A stretch of 64,000 nucleotides of DNA from Flavobacteriaceae bacterium PS02338 (GTDB lineage Bacteria > Bacteroidota > Bacteroidia > Sphingobacteriales > Sphingobacteriaceae): NCBI GenBank assembly GCA_029959615.1, contig JASCOD010000007.1, forward strand, positions 239,716 to 303,715. The letters are read 5' to 3'. The translations under genes and the position numbers were made by a program. Below, piece after piece: positions 28,105 through 36,693 of the stretch. The first letter of the stretch is position 1. The number at the start of each line of letters is the position of its first letter. The notes below the pieces were generated by a model. The model made no database searches and was not told the origin of the DNA. It saw only the letters and a list, made by a program, of their open reading frames with translations.

Positions 28105-28893
28105 CTACAACCCATTTGCTCTAGCGGTAATCTCAGCGATATCCAATACCTTAACTTCTTGTTCTTTGTCTTTTAGCTTTACGCCGTCATTGAGCATGGT
28201 CATGCAGAAAGGGCAGCCAGCCGCAATAAATTGCGGCTCGGTTAGTAAAGCTTCTTCAATGCGTTCGATGTTGATGTCTTTCTTTCCTTTTTCGGGCTCT
28301 TTGAACATTTGAGCACCGCCAGCTCCACAGCATAAACCATTGGCTTTACAACGCTTCATCTCTACCAAATCAGCATCTAAAACTTCTAATGCTTTTCTTG
28401 GTGCTTCATAAACACCATTCGCTCTGCCCAAATAACAAGGGTCGTGGTAAGTGATTTTTTTGCCTTTGAAGCTTTCGCCGCCTTCAGCTTTTAATTTGCC
28501 TTCGTTAATTAGGTCTTGGATGAGTTGTGTATGATGAATTACTTCGTAAGTGCCTCCCAAACCCGGATATTCGTTTTTGATGGTGTTGAAACAATGAGGG
28601 CAGCCCGTAACAATTTTCTTAATGTTATAAGCATTCAGTACTTCGATATTGGTCATGGCCTGCATTTGAAACAAGAACTCATTTCCTGCCCGTTTTGCCG
28701 GATCGCCGGTGCAACTTTCTTCGGTGCCTAATACGGCATATTTAAGTCCAACGTGGTGTAGGATTTTGCAGATGTCTCTTGTGATTTTTTGTGCTCGCTC
28801 ATCGTAGCTTCCAGCACAGCCCACCCAAAATAATATTTCTGGTTCTTCTCCTGCGGCCATCATTTCGGCCATTGTTGGTACTTTGAATTCCAT
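28105..28893 (-). CDS. (Fe-S)-binding oxidoreductase subunit with two CCG domains
   Basis: About 262 residues from the ATG at 28893; the frame is open 18 codons further to 28947, but that extension reads poorly. Two heterodisulfide-reductase-like CCG domains are present. The first has FWVGCAGSYDER and TGCPHCFNTIKNEYP; the second has YHDPCYLGRANGVYEAPR, GLCCGAGGAQMF and AGCPFCMTMLNDG. Such subunits bind an unusual [4Fe-4S] cluster. It lies about 90 bases after the membrane Fe-S gene and probably works with it as one complex; the donor and acceptor are not evident. Confidence 0.85.
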   Translation of the reverse strand: MEFKVPTMAEMMAAGEEPEILFWVGCAGSYDERAQKITRDICKILHHVGLKYAVLGTEESCTGDPAKRAGNEFLFQMQAMTNIEVLNAYNIKKIVTGCPHCFNTIKNEYPGLGGTYEVIHHTQLIQDLINEGKLKAEGGESFKGKKITYHDPCYLGRANGVYEAPRKALEVLDADLVEMKRCKANGLCCGAGGAQMFKEPEKGKKDINIERIEEALLTEPQFIAAGCPFCMTMLNDGVKLKDKEQEVKVLDIAEITARANGL

Positions 28894-28980
28894 TGCTCTT
28901 GTATTGCGTTTGGTGTTTTGCGTATAGCTTTTTTCATCGCTCTGCACAAAACACTTGTCTTTATTCTTTGCTCTTTACTC

Positions 28981-30276
28981 CTAATTCCCTTCTGCCCAAT
29001 TAAACCTATCGGCAGGCGAATATTTCCAAGGAGCACCATTGTTTTCCACGTTACCTAGCATCGCATTGATACTTGCTGGGGCAACTGATTCTTCCATTAC
29101 TGCATATCTTCTCAGCTCAACAATAATTTCTAAGGGGTCGATATTTACTGGGCAGGCCTCTGTACAAGCGTTGCAACTGGTACATGCCCATATTTCTTCT
29201 CTTGTAATGTAATCGTCTAATAATGATTTGCCATCTTGGTGATCCGCTCCATGCTTGTCAATGTTTTTACCTACTTCTTCTACACGGTCGCGAGTATCCA
29301 TCATGATTTTACGAGGCGAAAGCAGCTTGCCAGTGATGTTTGCCGGACAAACAGAGGTACATCTACCACATTCTGTGCAGGTGTAAGCGTTCATCAAATT
29401 TACCCAAGTAAGGTCTTGAACATCTTTTGCTCCAAACTTTCCAGGTGCAGTATCTGCAGGTACAAATGACGGATCTAGCATGGCTTTAACTTCGTTAGTT
29501 ACGCTATCCATGTTGGTAAATTGTCCTTTGGGCTTCAAGTTGGAGAAGTAAGTATTTGGAAATGCCAACATGATGTGGAAGTGCTTAGAATAGGGAAGGT
29601 AGTTTAAGAAACCAAAAATGCCTATAATGTGGAACCACCAGCAAAAACGTTCGATGAAAATCAGACTATCGGTATTATTTGGCAATAAACCTTGTAGCCA
29701 TGTACTTACTGGAAAAGCACCAGCCTCTATGTAATGCGCTGCACCTAATGTTTGCAGTTTGACATCGGCAGCGTTCATAGTCAAGAAAGCCGTCATTAAT
29801 AGGATTTCGGTAATCAAGATGTAGTTGGCATCTGATTTTGGCCAGCTCTTCATTTCTACACCAGAAAAGCGTTTGATTTTAACGATGTTTCTGCGGATGA
29901 GGAAAATGGCGCATGCAAGCCAAACGCCGGCAGCTAAAAATTCAAAGCTGCCAATTAGGAAATTGTAAAATCCTCCCAAGCCTGCAAAAACACGATGTGT
30001 ACCAAAAGCACCGTCTATCATGATCTCTAATACTTCAAGATTGATAATTACGAAGCCCAAATAAACCACTAAGTGCAATAAAAATGGTACAGGTCTTACA
30101 GCCATTTTGGTTTGGCCAAAAGCAACCTTGGCCATGGTCAGCAATCTTTCTTGAGGTTTATCATTGCGGTTAACCGCTCTTCCCAATTTAATATTGCGGA
30201 TAACCTTACGTGCATTGTATGCAAATAGGGCAGTGCCAGCTATGGCCAAAAGGACGAATATAATTTGTGAAACCAT
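28981..30276 (-). CDS. membrane-bound Fe-S oxidoreductase subunit (HdrC/NarI-like)
   Basis: A 431-residue protein with about five membrane helices in the first 240 residues and a cytoplasmic ferredoxin-like domain with two [4Fe-4S] motifs: CTECGRCTSVCP and CTSCNACTEACP. His residues in the membrane part (HLVVYLGF, WWFHIIGIFG, HFHIMLAF) could ligate heme b. It should pass electrons between the quinone pool and the CCG-domain subunit encoded next. This two-gene arrangement is common in Bacteroidota, but its substrate is not established from sequence. Confidence 0.85.
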   Translation of the reverse strand: MVSQIIFVLLAIAGTALFAYNARKVIRNIKLGRAVNRNDKPQERLLTMAKVAFGQTKMAVRPVPFLLHLVVYLGFVIINLEVLEIMIDGAFGTHRVFAGLGGFYNFLIGSFEFLAAGVWLACAIFLIRRNIVKIKRFSGVEMKSWPKSDANYILITEILLMTAFLTMNAADVKLQTLGAAHYIEAGAFPVSTWLQGLLPNNTDSLIFIERFCWWFHIIGIFGFLNYLPYSKHFHIMLAFPNTYFSNLKPKGQFTNMDSVTNEVKAMLDPSFVPADTAPGKFGAKDVQDLTWVNLMNAYTCTECGRCTSVCPANITGKLLSPRKIMMDTRDRVEEVGKNIDKHGADHQDGKSLLDDYITREEIWACTSCNACTEACPVNIDPLEIIVELRRYAVMEESVAPASINAMLGNVENNGAPWKYSPADRFNWAEGN

Positions 30277-30466
30277 AAATATATCTAGCGTAATGGTAGA
30301 ACGAAGTTAAAATAATTCGTTTTAAAACATTTACTATGCATGCATAATTTTTAAAATTTAGAACGGTTATGAATTAACGATTGTTTTTGATGAAAATTAA
30401 TTGGCTGATTTATAGTATAGAAAGCACGATTGATATAGAAAAGTTAAATATTTTTCGAAAATAATT

Positions 30467-30495
30467 TTTGCTTTCAAAAAAAGAAACTACATTTG
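30467..30495 (+). promoter_or_regulatory. promoter of tRNA-Phe
   Basis: TTTG (30467-30470), 17 nt, TACATTTG (30488-30495); full consensus, 15 bases before the tRNA 5' end. Confidence 0.7.
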
Positions 30496-30510
30496 CAATC
30501 CCAAACGGGA

Positions 30511-30583
30511 GGTGCCTTAGCTCAGTAGGTAGAGCAAAGGACTGAAAATCCTTGTGTCGCTGGTTCGATCCCAGCAGGCACCA
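30511..30583 (+). tRNA. tRNA-Phe (GAA)
   Basis: 73-nt cloverleaf: acceptor GGTGCCT / AGGCACC plus discriminator A; D arm TAGCTCAGTAGGTAGAGC; anticodon loop CTGAAAA with GAA; T arm TGGTTCGATCCCA. CCA is not encoded. Its 3' half is the integration site of the downstream island, and the gene remains complete. Confidence 0.96.
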
Positions 30584-30584
30584 C
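30542..30584 (+). repeat. left attachment site of the island
   Basis: 43 bases inside tRNA-Phe identical to 46612-46654. The match starts in the anticodon loop and extends one base past the tRNA 3' end; the flanking bases differ on both sides. Confidence 0.92.
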
Positions 30585-30589
30585 TTCCT

Positions 30590-30618
30590 AAAGCCTTGCA
30601 GAAATGCAGGGCTTTTTT
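30590..30618 (+). terminator. terminator after tRNA-Phe
   Basis: AAAGCCTTGCA, GAAA tetraloop, TGCAGGGCTTT, then TTT. The block 30581-30618 recurs exactly at 60928-60965. Confidence 0.85.
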
Positions 30619-31039
30619 GTTTTTAAGCGACTTTAAAGTTACTTAAGCGCAGATTTAATGTTGAACTTCCGCTAAAACAGCATGGGATTAAACATTAAAT
30701 TAATTACCTCGAATATACAGAAAATTCTTCAAATTTGGCGCTCATTTGGCTCGCGCCAACAGCATATTTTTGACACTAAAACTAGCTTATTTGAGTTCTT
30801 TAAGCCATTTTCAATTTTAATCATATAAACGCTGGCGCTTTAAAGTGGATAAATGCAAATTTTGGATAAAAAGTCACCAGTCGACAACTGAAATTTATAA
30901 TAGAGGTAAACGTTCTTCACAAGCTATACCAAGAGAGAAGCTTAAAGAATTTAATTCTGAAAATTAATGTTTAAGAAAGGTAAATAGCACAAGACTACTT
31001 ATGCTATCTTAGTTGCTGTAATTCATCAATAGGGTTTAA
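30619..31039. other. gene-free left end of island with putative integrase arm site
   Basis: 421 bases without a supported ORF. It holds AAATTTGGCGCTC at 30732-30744, also found at 46526-46538 just upstream of the integrase gene in the same orientation, and an overlapping 7-bp inverted repeat TTGGCGC / GCGCCAA (30736-30760). These may be integrase arm-binding sites. Confidence 0.5.
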
Positions 31040-31984
31040 ATGAAAACTTTTAAAGTTAAAATAGATAGGAAAACATATGCAGAATATAATTCGTTCATTG
31101 GTGAACTGAATGAAAATAATGCCGATCCGATATCCAAATCGACTGACTACGAAATCAAAATGCCTTCGCATCATGAGGTATTTTTTAAAGAAAAGAATGG
31201 GATTTTATTAAACGATGAAAGTGAATTATATTCTAACAAAAGAGCATTATCTGAATTGCAAATTAACACAATGCTTGCTATAGCATTTTCTTCGAGAGAA
31301 GAGTATCAATTGATCTTTAATGGAGAGATGGTTTATAAAGAGGAACTGATCGAAGCGTTTCAGAACTATTTTACTCTACTTGACCAAATATATAACCTAG
31401 AAAAGGTAAAGGCTGAATTTTATATTCCAAATCAATTCAGTTCAGGAAAGAAAAATAAAATTGTATTATCCGATTCAAAAATCAAGCTAGACACTTTATC
31501 ATATTTAAAAGAAGTTTATAAATATAAGGTATTGGGCCTTTGCGAAGACATTTTTACATTATTTGGCAATAGTACTGAGCTGGAATTAGTGTATAAGGTG
31601 AATTTAATTGCTTCAAAAGACCTTTTTAAGGATCTCGGAAAGAGCAAAGAGATGACTGAATTTAAAGTGTTTTTTGAAGATGCTCTAAATTTGAAGTATG
31701 ATGAAGTTTTAAGGTTGATTGAGCAATTTAATAACGAGCATAAGAAACGACCAAAAAAAATTAGTGACAGAAAAGGGATTTATTTTCGTCATATCTTTTC
31801 CAATCTTCAAAGTTATTTAGAGAATCACACTGAGATTAGTCAGAAAAAATATCCGATTATAAAAGACTCTGAGCAGCACAGGATAATTCACTATGTATGT
31901 GCTATGGCTGGCATAGTTCCATTTGCGTATGATTTCGCACGCCAAGCGCAAACCGTAAAGGATATTTTGAAAAATAGGTTATAA
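31040..31984 (+). CDS. island protein of unknown function
   Basis: A 314-residue soluble, charged, mostly helical protein without signal peptide, membrane segment or motif that I recognise. It is the first gene inside the left end. Low-GC sequence rich in Lys, Glu and Asn, like the other cargo. The C-terminal part (SEQHRIIHYVCAMAGIVPF) is the best conserved-looking segment. Confidence 0.6.
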   Translation: MKTFKVKIDRKTYAEYNSFIGELNENNADPISKSTDYEIKMPSHHEVFFKEKNGILLNDESELYSNKRALSELQINTMLAIAFSSREEYQLIFNGEMVYKEELIEAFQNYFTLLDQIYNLEKVKAEFYIPNQFSSGKKNKIVLSDSKIKLDTLSYLKEVYKYKVLGLCEDIFTLFGNSTELELVYKVNLIASKDLFKDLGKSKEMTEFKVFFEDALNLKYDEVLRLIEQFNNEHKKRPKKISDRKGIYFRHIFSNLQSYLENHTEISQKKYPIIKDSEQHRIIHYVCAMAGIVPFAYDFARQAQTVKDILKNRL

Positions 31985-32155
31985 GTAATTTGATATTTAG
32001 GCTCAACTGCTCCACACTTCAAAGTTGCGCCTTTTTCTGCAGGTTTTTACCTTCGAATTATTAATCGAGGAAAGGTCGCGAACTTTCTAAGATAATAATA
32101 ATTCTGCGCAGAGTTATTTAATTATTAAACAATGTTAATTTAAATTTTAGAACCC

Positions 32156-32584
32156 ATGAGTAACATCATAAATATGATTCTGGAGAACCAGAATAAACAA
32201 AAGGCTGAAAACCAACAGAAGTTTGAAGCCAACCTTCCCGTATTAGACGCAAATACTGTGTTTGTTGAAAATAGCCCGATGGGGATTATTAGTAAGCCAA
32301 GCTTTGCAGAATTATTTAATTCTGATAGAGAAGTGTTAGAAAACTTAAATGAATTCGTGAACCTTCTTAATTCTCAGAAGAAAATACAAACTTCAATCAC
32401 ACCCAAATTGGATAGATATTTTAAAGAATACTTTTGGATATCTGCCAAAGGTGTCAACGGGGAGTTAAGTTTTAAACTTCCAAACTTTGTTGGGCTTAGT
32501 GAGTTGCTAAAAGCACACATCAACAGAACTCACATTTTCAAATTTAACTTAGAAGAGCTCTATCAAGAAGTTTCAGCTGCTTAG
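32156..32584 (+). CDS. small island protein of unknown function
   Basis: A 142-residue soluble protein with a Gln/Asn/Lys-rich N-terminus (about 1-30), probably coiled or disordered, followed by a mixed helical domain. No recognised family. A strong terminator follows at 32591, so it ends its transcript; the helicase gene after it needs its own promoter. Confidence 0.55.
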   Translation: MSNIINMILENQNKQKAENQQKFEANLPVLDANTVFVENSPMGIISKPSFAELFNSDREVLENLNEFVNLLNSQKKIQTSITPKLDRYFKEYFWISAKGVNGELSFKLPNFVGLSELLKAHINRTHIFKFNLEELYQEVSAA

Positions 32585-32590
32585 TCTGTA

Positions 32591-32617
32591 AAAAGGGAGA
32601 GTGCACCTCCCTTTTTT
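32591..32617 (+). terminator. rho-independent terminator
   Basis: AAAGGGAG, 7-nt loop, CTCCCTTTTTT immediately after the 142-residue gene. Confidence 0.85.
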
Positions 32618-32686
32618 ATTCAAATCAATTTACTCAAACAACGTTTAACGGCTCATATCTGAAGCCGAAAAGATTTTTATTGTCCA

Positions 32687-34492
32687 ATGAATAAGACATA
32701 CATAACACTAAAAGAAGGGCAATTCATACCTGATATTTTGGATTGCCTACTAACAAATACAATCTATTTTAAAAAACTAACAGGAATTAGAGCTACCACA
32801 TCAGAATTGCAAGCTGAGCGTAATTCCTTAATTGCTGAATCTCATGTGCCGGTAATTAAGGGTAAAGAAGGTTTCTTTCCTGTGCACAAGGGCATAAGGA
32901 TTGAAAGTATCCTTGACTACCTAAAAAATGATAGTATTAAGTATAAAAAGATAATGACTACCCCAGAATCCTTTAATAAAGTAAAGATTGCCACAGAGCT
33001 TGCAGGCATTGATCTTTACAAAGAATTCTTCTTTCTTTTTGACGAATGTGATAGAACAGTAAAAGATGTTGATTACAGAAAAACAATCATATTGCCAATG
33101 GAAGATTTCTTTAAGTTCGAAAACAAGGCATTTATATCAGCTACAGCAATTGTTCCGAGTGACCCAAGGTTTGAAGAACAGAATTTTGAAATAGTTGAAG
33201 TTCTGCCTGACTATGATTACAGTAAAGAAATGAAATTGATTATCACGAATAGTACCTTTTCCGCATTAAATTATGAAATGAACACCATTAGTGATAGACC
33301 AATTTGTATATTTCTAAATTCTGTTAAATGCATAATGGAAGTTATAAGGCAGATGGATATAACGGAGGAGTCGCATATCTATTGTTCAGAAGAAAAAATG
33401 TATCCGTTAAGGGCGCAAGGCTACAAAGCATTTGACAACATCAACGTTGAAAAGGAAAAGGATGGGATTAAGGTGATGAAATACGCCAAGTATAATTTTT
33501 TTACTTGTCGTTTCAACGCTGCTGTTGATATGATAATGGCAGTAAAGCCAACTGTTATAATGATGACCAATCTATATGCGGCAGAACATACCGCCATTGA
33601 CCCAAATGCCGAAGCGGTGCAAATTGTTGGCAGGTTTAGACGGGGTGTAAACGACATCATTGCAATCTCTAACATAAAAGATATGGAAGCGAAAACAGAA
33701 ATGGAAGCTACATCCTATCTAGCAGGCTGTAAACATAGTTACGAGGATATAAAAAGACTTTTGTTGGCATCCACTACCGAAGGAGCTAGAGATACTTTAG
33801 CAGAGGCTTTGAAGTTAGTTACCTATGCTAATTTTGTAAATTCTGATGGTTCGGACAATCATTACATGTACGACTGTTTTCTTTATGATGAAAGCGTGAA
33901 AATGAAATTTCAATCAGAGGAAAGCTTGATAACAGCTTACACCAACGATTACTTTAAACCAATTGTGGAACGTGAAGTTTACCCAATCTCTGACGAGGAT
34001 TATAAGTTTTCAAAATCTGGTGTATCATTTGCTCAGATCAAAGAGGTGCTTATAACCGCATTGGATAAACTCACTACAAGCGAGTATAAATTTGAAATCA
34101 GCAACAGCCAAGAAGTCGTTGAACAATTAAGGCAATCTTTCCCTGATATAGTGAGAGGTTATTTTAGTCTTGGTGCCCATAAACTTAGAAATTGCTATTC
34201 GTTACAGAACTTGAAATCTGAAATGAAACTCAAATACAAGGAGACGCAAAAGAGTAATTACAATTTCATTAAAGAACTACAGGAGATTTTTTACGATGGT
34301 TTGGAAGATACCACTAAAGAATTAGTAAAGTTACTTGATACAGTAATTAAAAAGGTTGGATTGGATTTGGAACCGACCTTGAAATTACTAAATGATTTCT
34401 TTGTTCTCAGTAAACGGAAATCCTTAAAAGGTTCACGGGAAAAAGGTTACGCCATTTTGAAATCGAGATTTAACAGGGTTGATAACGACTAG
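32687..34492 (+). CDS. superfamily 2 helicase-like protein with degenerate P-loop
   Basis: A 601-residue protein with a recognisable SF2 core: motif II as LFDECDRT (DECD, residues 119-122), motif III as SATA (151-154) and motif VI as QIVGRFRRG (312-320). The position of Walker A holds TGIRATTSELQAERNSLI (32-49), which lacks the usual G-K-T lysine. A similar G-x-x-A-T-T pattern occurs, from memory, in helicase-like proteins of Bacteroidota plasmids and phages. The C-terminal 230 residues are helical and unknown. It may take part in island replication or mobilisation, or in defence; the sequence does not decide between these. Confidence 0.7.
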   Translation: MNKTYITLKEGQFIPDILDCLLTNTIYFKKLTGIRATTSELQAERNSLIAESHVPVIKGKEGFFPVHKGIRIESILDYLKNDSIKYKKIMTTPESFNKVKIATELAGIDLYKEFFFLFDECDRTVKDVDYRKTIILPMEDFFKFENKAFISATAIVPSDPRFEEQNFEIVEVLPDYDYSKEMKLIITNSTFSALNYEMNTISDRPICIFLNSVKCIMEVIRQMDITEESHIYCSEEKMYPLRAQGYKAFDNINVEKEKDGIKVMKYAKYNFFTCRFNAAVDMIMAVKPTVIMMTNLYAAEHTAIDPNAEAVQIVGRFRRGVNDIIAISNIKDMEAKTEMEATSYLAGCKHSYEDIKRLLLASTTEGARDTLAEALKLVTYANFVNSDGSDNHYMYDCFLYDESVKMKFQSEESLITAYTNDYFKPIVEREVYPISDEDYKFSKSGVSFAQIKEVLITALDKLTTSEYKFEISNSQEVVEQLRQSFPDIVRGYFSLGAHKLRNCYSLQNLKSEMKLKYKETQKSNYNFIKELQEIFYDGLEDTTKELVKLLDTVIKKVGLDLEPTLKLLNDFFVLSKRKSLKGSREKGYAILKSRFNRVDND

Positions 34493-35020
34493 CCCAAAAA
34501 CTTAGAATTTCTGAAAAAGTGAGTTTATCATGGGACACTATTTATATTTATATAAGGGTAAATATTTAGTGTCCCATTTTCTATTAATCAACTGGTTTTT
34601 ATTTTGAAACGTTAATCAAAAAATTAAATTTTTATTTTTTCACTACTGTCTTAAAATAGTTGTGAGTGTCCCAAAAACAGAAGGTATTAACCAACAAACC
34701 CCCGAGCATTGTAATAGTGAAATTAAAATAATATAACAAGTTTCCGCTAAAAGCTGTCAATCGAAAACGAACAGAAGAACATTTCACGGAAAATTAACTT
34801 TTGACAACAAACCCATCACTCAAAAGTAACTAATCAATCTTTCGTAATCGTTCCGACAAAACCTTTCTAAAAGCTGAAAATCTGCTTTTAAACCGACTAA
34901 AAATATTCCCGAACCAATCAGTCTTAATGATTGAAGTTCGACAACATACATCATAAAAATCAACGTACAGGGCATTCCACGATGGGATGCCTTTTTTATT
35001 AATCCAAAATTTAAAAAGTC
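34493..35020. other. 528-bp gene-free region with inverted repeats
   Basis: TGGGACACTA (34531-34540) and TAGTGTCCCA (34567-34576) form a perfect 10-bp inverted repeat; a third AGTGTCCCA lies at 34665-34673. These could be a hairpin terminator for the helicase gene or an operator with an extra half site. A second hairpin with a T-run closes the region at 34971-34997. No supported ORF. Confidence 0.5.
34971..34997 (+). terminator. terminator or attenuator just before the next gene
   Basis: GGCATTCC, 5-nt loop, GGGATGCC with T-run, ending 24 bases before the ATG at 35021. A terminator so close to a start suggests attenuation or the end of a small RNA. Confidence 0.7.
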
Positions 35021-35536
35021 ATGAAAACAAAAACACAAGCAAAAACGAAACAGGTAACCAATTACGTAATGGTTACACCAGAACTACAGTTGAACAACGA
35101 AGCTGTATTAAAAGCCTATACCCAGATTGTACAGAAAGCAACAGAGCTGTTGAACAAATTTGAAATGAGGAAATACCGAACCTATGTTGAGGTTGACCAT
35201 ACAAAGAACCCTCAGAATGTACAATACGTCAGTGAATTTGTGTGCCACTTTTGGAACATCACACTTTCTAATAGTAAGGAAGGTAAATCGTATATCTTCA
35301 TTAACTATGATGCTGATTTTATAGAGAAGTTTGGAAGTAATCTTACAAACCAACTGTTAAGAGAAGCCTATAGGGTAACAAACTCGGAAGATGGCACTAT
35401 AGGAATTGAGTATGCTTTGAGGGTACAATTTAAGGACTACGATGTACATAATTATTTTTATAGGCTAACATTTGAAGGGGAAACTGATACAATCAGCATT
35501 GCAATGGTTGAAAAACCAGAATTGGTGGAAGCTTAA
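35021..35536 (+). CDS. island protein of unknown function
   Basis: A 171-residue soluble protein with a basic N-terminus (MKTKTQAKTKQ) and mixed alpha/beta content. No signal peptide or recognised motif. A strong hairpin with T-run lies directly upstream, so its expression may depend on read-through or the promoter may lie within the hairpin region. Confidence 0.55.
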   Translation: MKTKTQAKTKQVTNYVMVTPELQLNNEAVLKAYTQIVQKATELLNKFEMRKYRTYVEVDHTKNPQNVQYVSEFVCHFWNITLSNSKEGKSYIFINYDADFIEKFGSNLTNQLLREAYRVTNSEDGTIGIEYALRVQFKDYDVHNYFYRLTFEGETDTISIAMVEKPELVEA

Positions 35537-35660
35537 ATAAAATCGGGCGCAGTGATGTGTCCGATTAAACGAAGTGTTATATTTGTCTTCATTAAAATTG
35601 AACATATAGAGAATTAGAAATTACATATAATTAAAATATAAGCGTTAGCTAAAAGTTCTT

Positions 35661-35844
35661 GTCTAAAGAAACCTAGGAAATTTCGACAGCACAACAAGGA
35701 CAGTTAGGTTAACGTCTTGCGCCATAAGCGCAGGGCGTAACTTTGTCTGTTGTGTGGGCTCTCCTAGGTGCCTTTTAGACGGATTTAAGGTTATAGTCCT
35801 GCGCTTATTGTGTTTATAACCTCTCGATTAAGGACTGCTCGAGG
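35661..35844 (+). ncRNA. structured leader upstream of lipoprotein gene (copy 1)
   Basis: A long imperfect hairpin (35661-35780) is built from GTCTAAA/TTTAGAC, CCTAGGA/TCCTAGG, CACAACA/TGTTGTG and GTTAACGTCTTGCGC/GCGCAGGGCGTAAC. It is followed by TTTATAACCTCTCG at 35813. Two further helices interleave: GGTTATA (35789) with TATAACC (35815), and AGTCCT (35795) with AGGACT (35831). A related leader lies before the next lipoprotein gene. This may be a cis-regulatory RNA; the ATG follows 11 bases after the element. Confidence 0.5.
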
Positions 35845-35855
35845 ATATTTAAATA

Positions 35856-36506
35856 ATGAGCAAAAAATCAAAATACCAATTTCTTACACTTAACTTATTG
35901 GTTGCCTTTAATCTACTTTTTCTTTCATGTACCAAAACTCCAGAGCAACAATATCGGGAAAGGATAGAAAAGGCTACAGAAGAAGAACTTTTATATGAAA
36001 TCTTTAACAAGACCAAAATATATAAAGTGGTGTTTAAAGACTTTATTGCGGATGATCTTAACGGTTATGTATGGAATGATGGTCTTATAACCGATATTAA
36101 TAATGGAGCGACAACCCAAGCTATTTTTGATAAAGATGTTCTTTATATAGGAAATCACAGGTTCGTTGGTTCTTATAAAAGTGGATACTATTCGTCCGTA
36201 AATGGAAGATATCAGGTGACCATAATGAGCCAGCACGATTTTTACAAGTATCCGAATATCGTTAAGCGAGTATATAGCATAAGGGGTGTAAGGTATAATC
36301 AACATGGAAAAAGTTTGTTGGATGATAAGGGCATTTATCTACAGGGTTTGAAAGAGCATCCAGCGATGAAGGCTAATGTAATAGTTATCAGAGATGAACA
36401 AGGATTTGTTGGAGAATATGATAATCGTCTTTACAAGCCGTCAACCGCCGTATTCCAAAGTCTCGAGCCATTGGGCTACTATGAAGGTCCTTTGGACAAG
36501 CAATAA
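35856..36506 (+). CDS. island lipoprotein of unknown function
   Basis: A 216-residue predicted lipoprotein: hydrophobic N-terminus ending in a lipobox at Cys25 (LFLSC) followed by Thr-Lys-Thr. The mature protein is beta-rich (VLYIGNHRFVGSYKSGYYSS). No family recognised. It is preceded by a large structured leader whose terminal motif recurs before the next lipoprotein gene, so the two may share regulation. Confidence 0.6.
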   Translation: MSKKSKYQFLTLNLLVAFNLLFLSCTKTPEQQYRERIEKATEEELLYEIFNKTKIYKVVFKDFIADDLNGYVWNDGLITDINNGATTQAIFDKDVLYIGNHRFVGSYKSGYYSSVNGRYQVTIMSQHDFYKYPNIVKRVYSIRGVRYNQHGKSLLDDKGIYLQGLKEHPAMKANVIVIRDEQGFVGEYDNRLYKPSTAVFQSLEPLGYYEGPLDKQ

Positions 36507-36540
36507 TAAAATTTCATTCTAAAGCGGTATAAAAGCAAAA

Positions 36541-36669
36541 GATAAGTGTCGAATTTAAGATGCAACATCTGTAATACGGTTTTCCGTAACTATGGGTGTT
36601 GCTCATTATATGATTTCGGCTAGCCTTACTTATCTATATTTATAACCTCTCGGATTAGGGCTTTCGGGG
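36541..36669 (+). ncRNA. structured leader upstream of lipoprotein gene (copy 2)
   Basis: GATAAGT (36541) pairs with ACTTATC (36628); inside are GCAACA/TGTTGC and TACGG/CCGTA hairpins. It ends in TTTATAACCTCTCGGATTAG (from 36639), shared with the leader of the gene before. AGCCTTA (36622) can pair with TAGGGCT (36656), the counterpart of AGTCCT/AGGACT in copy 1, with a compensating T-A to C-G change. Confidence 0.5.
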
Positions 36670-36693
36670 AAAAAGAAAAACTATTAAGATAAA

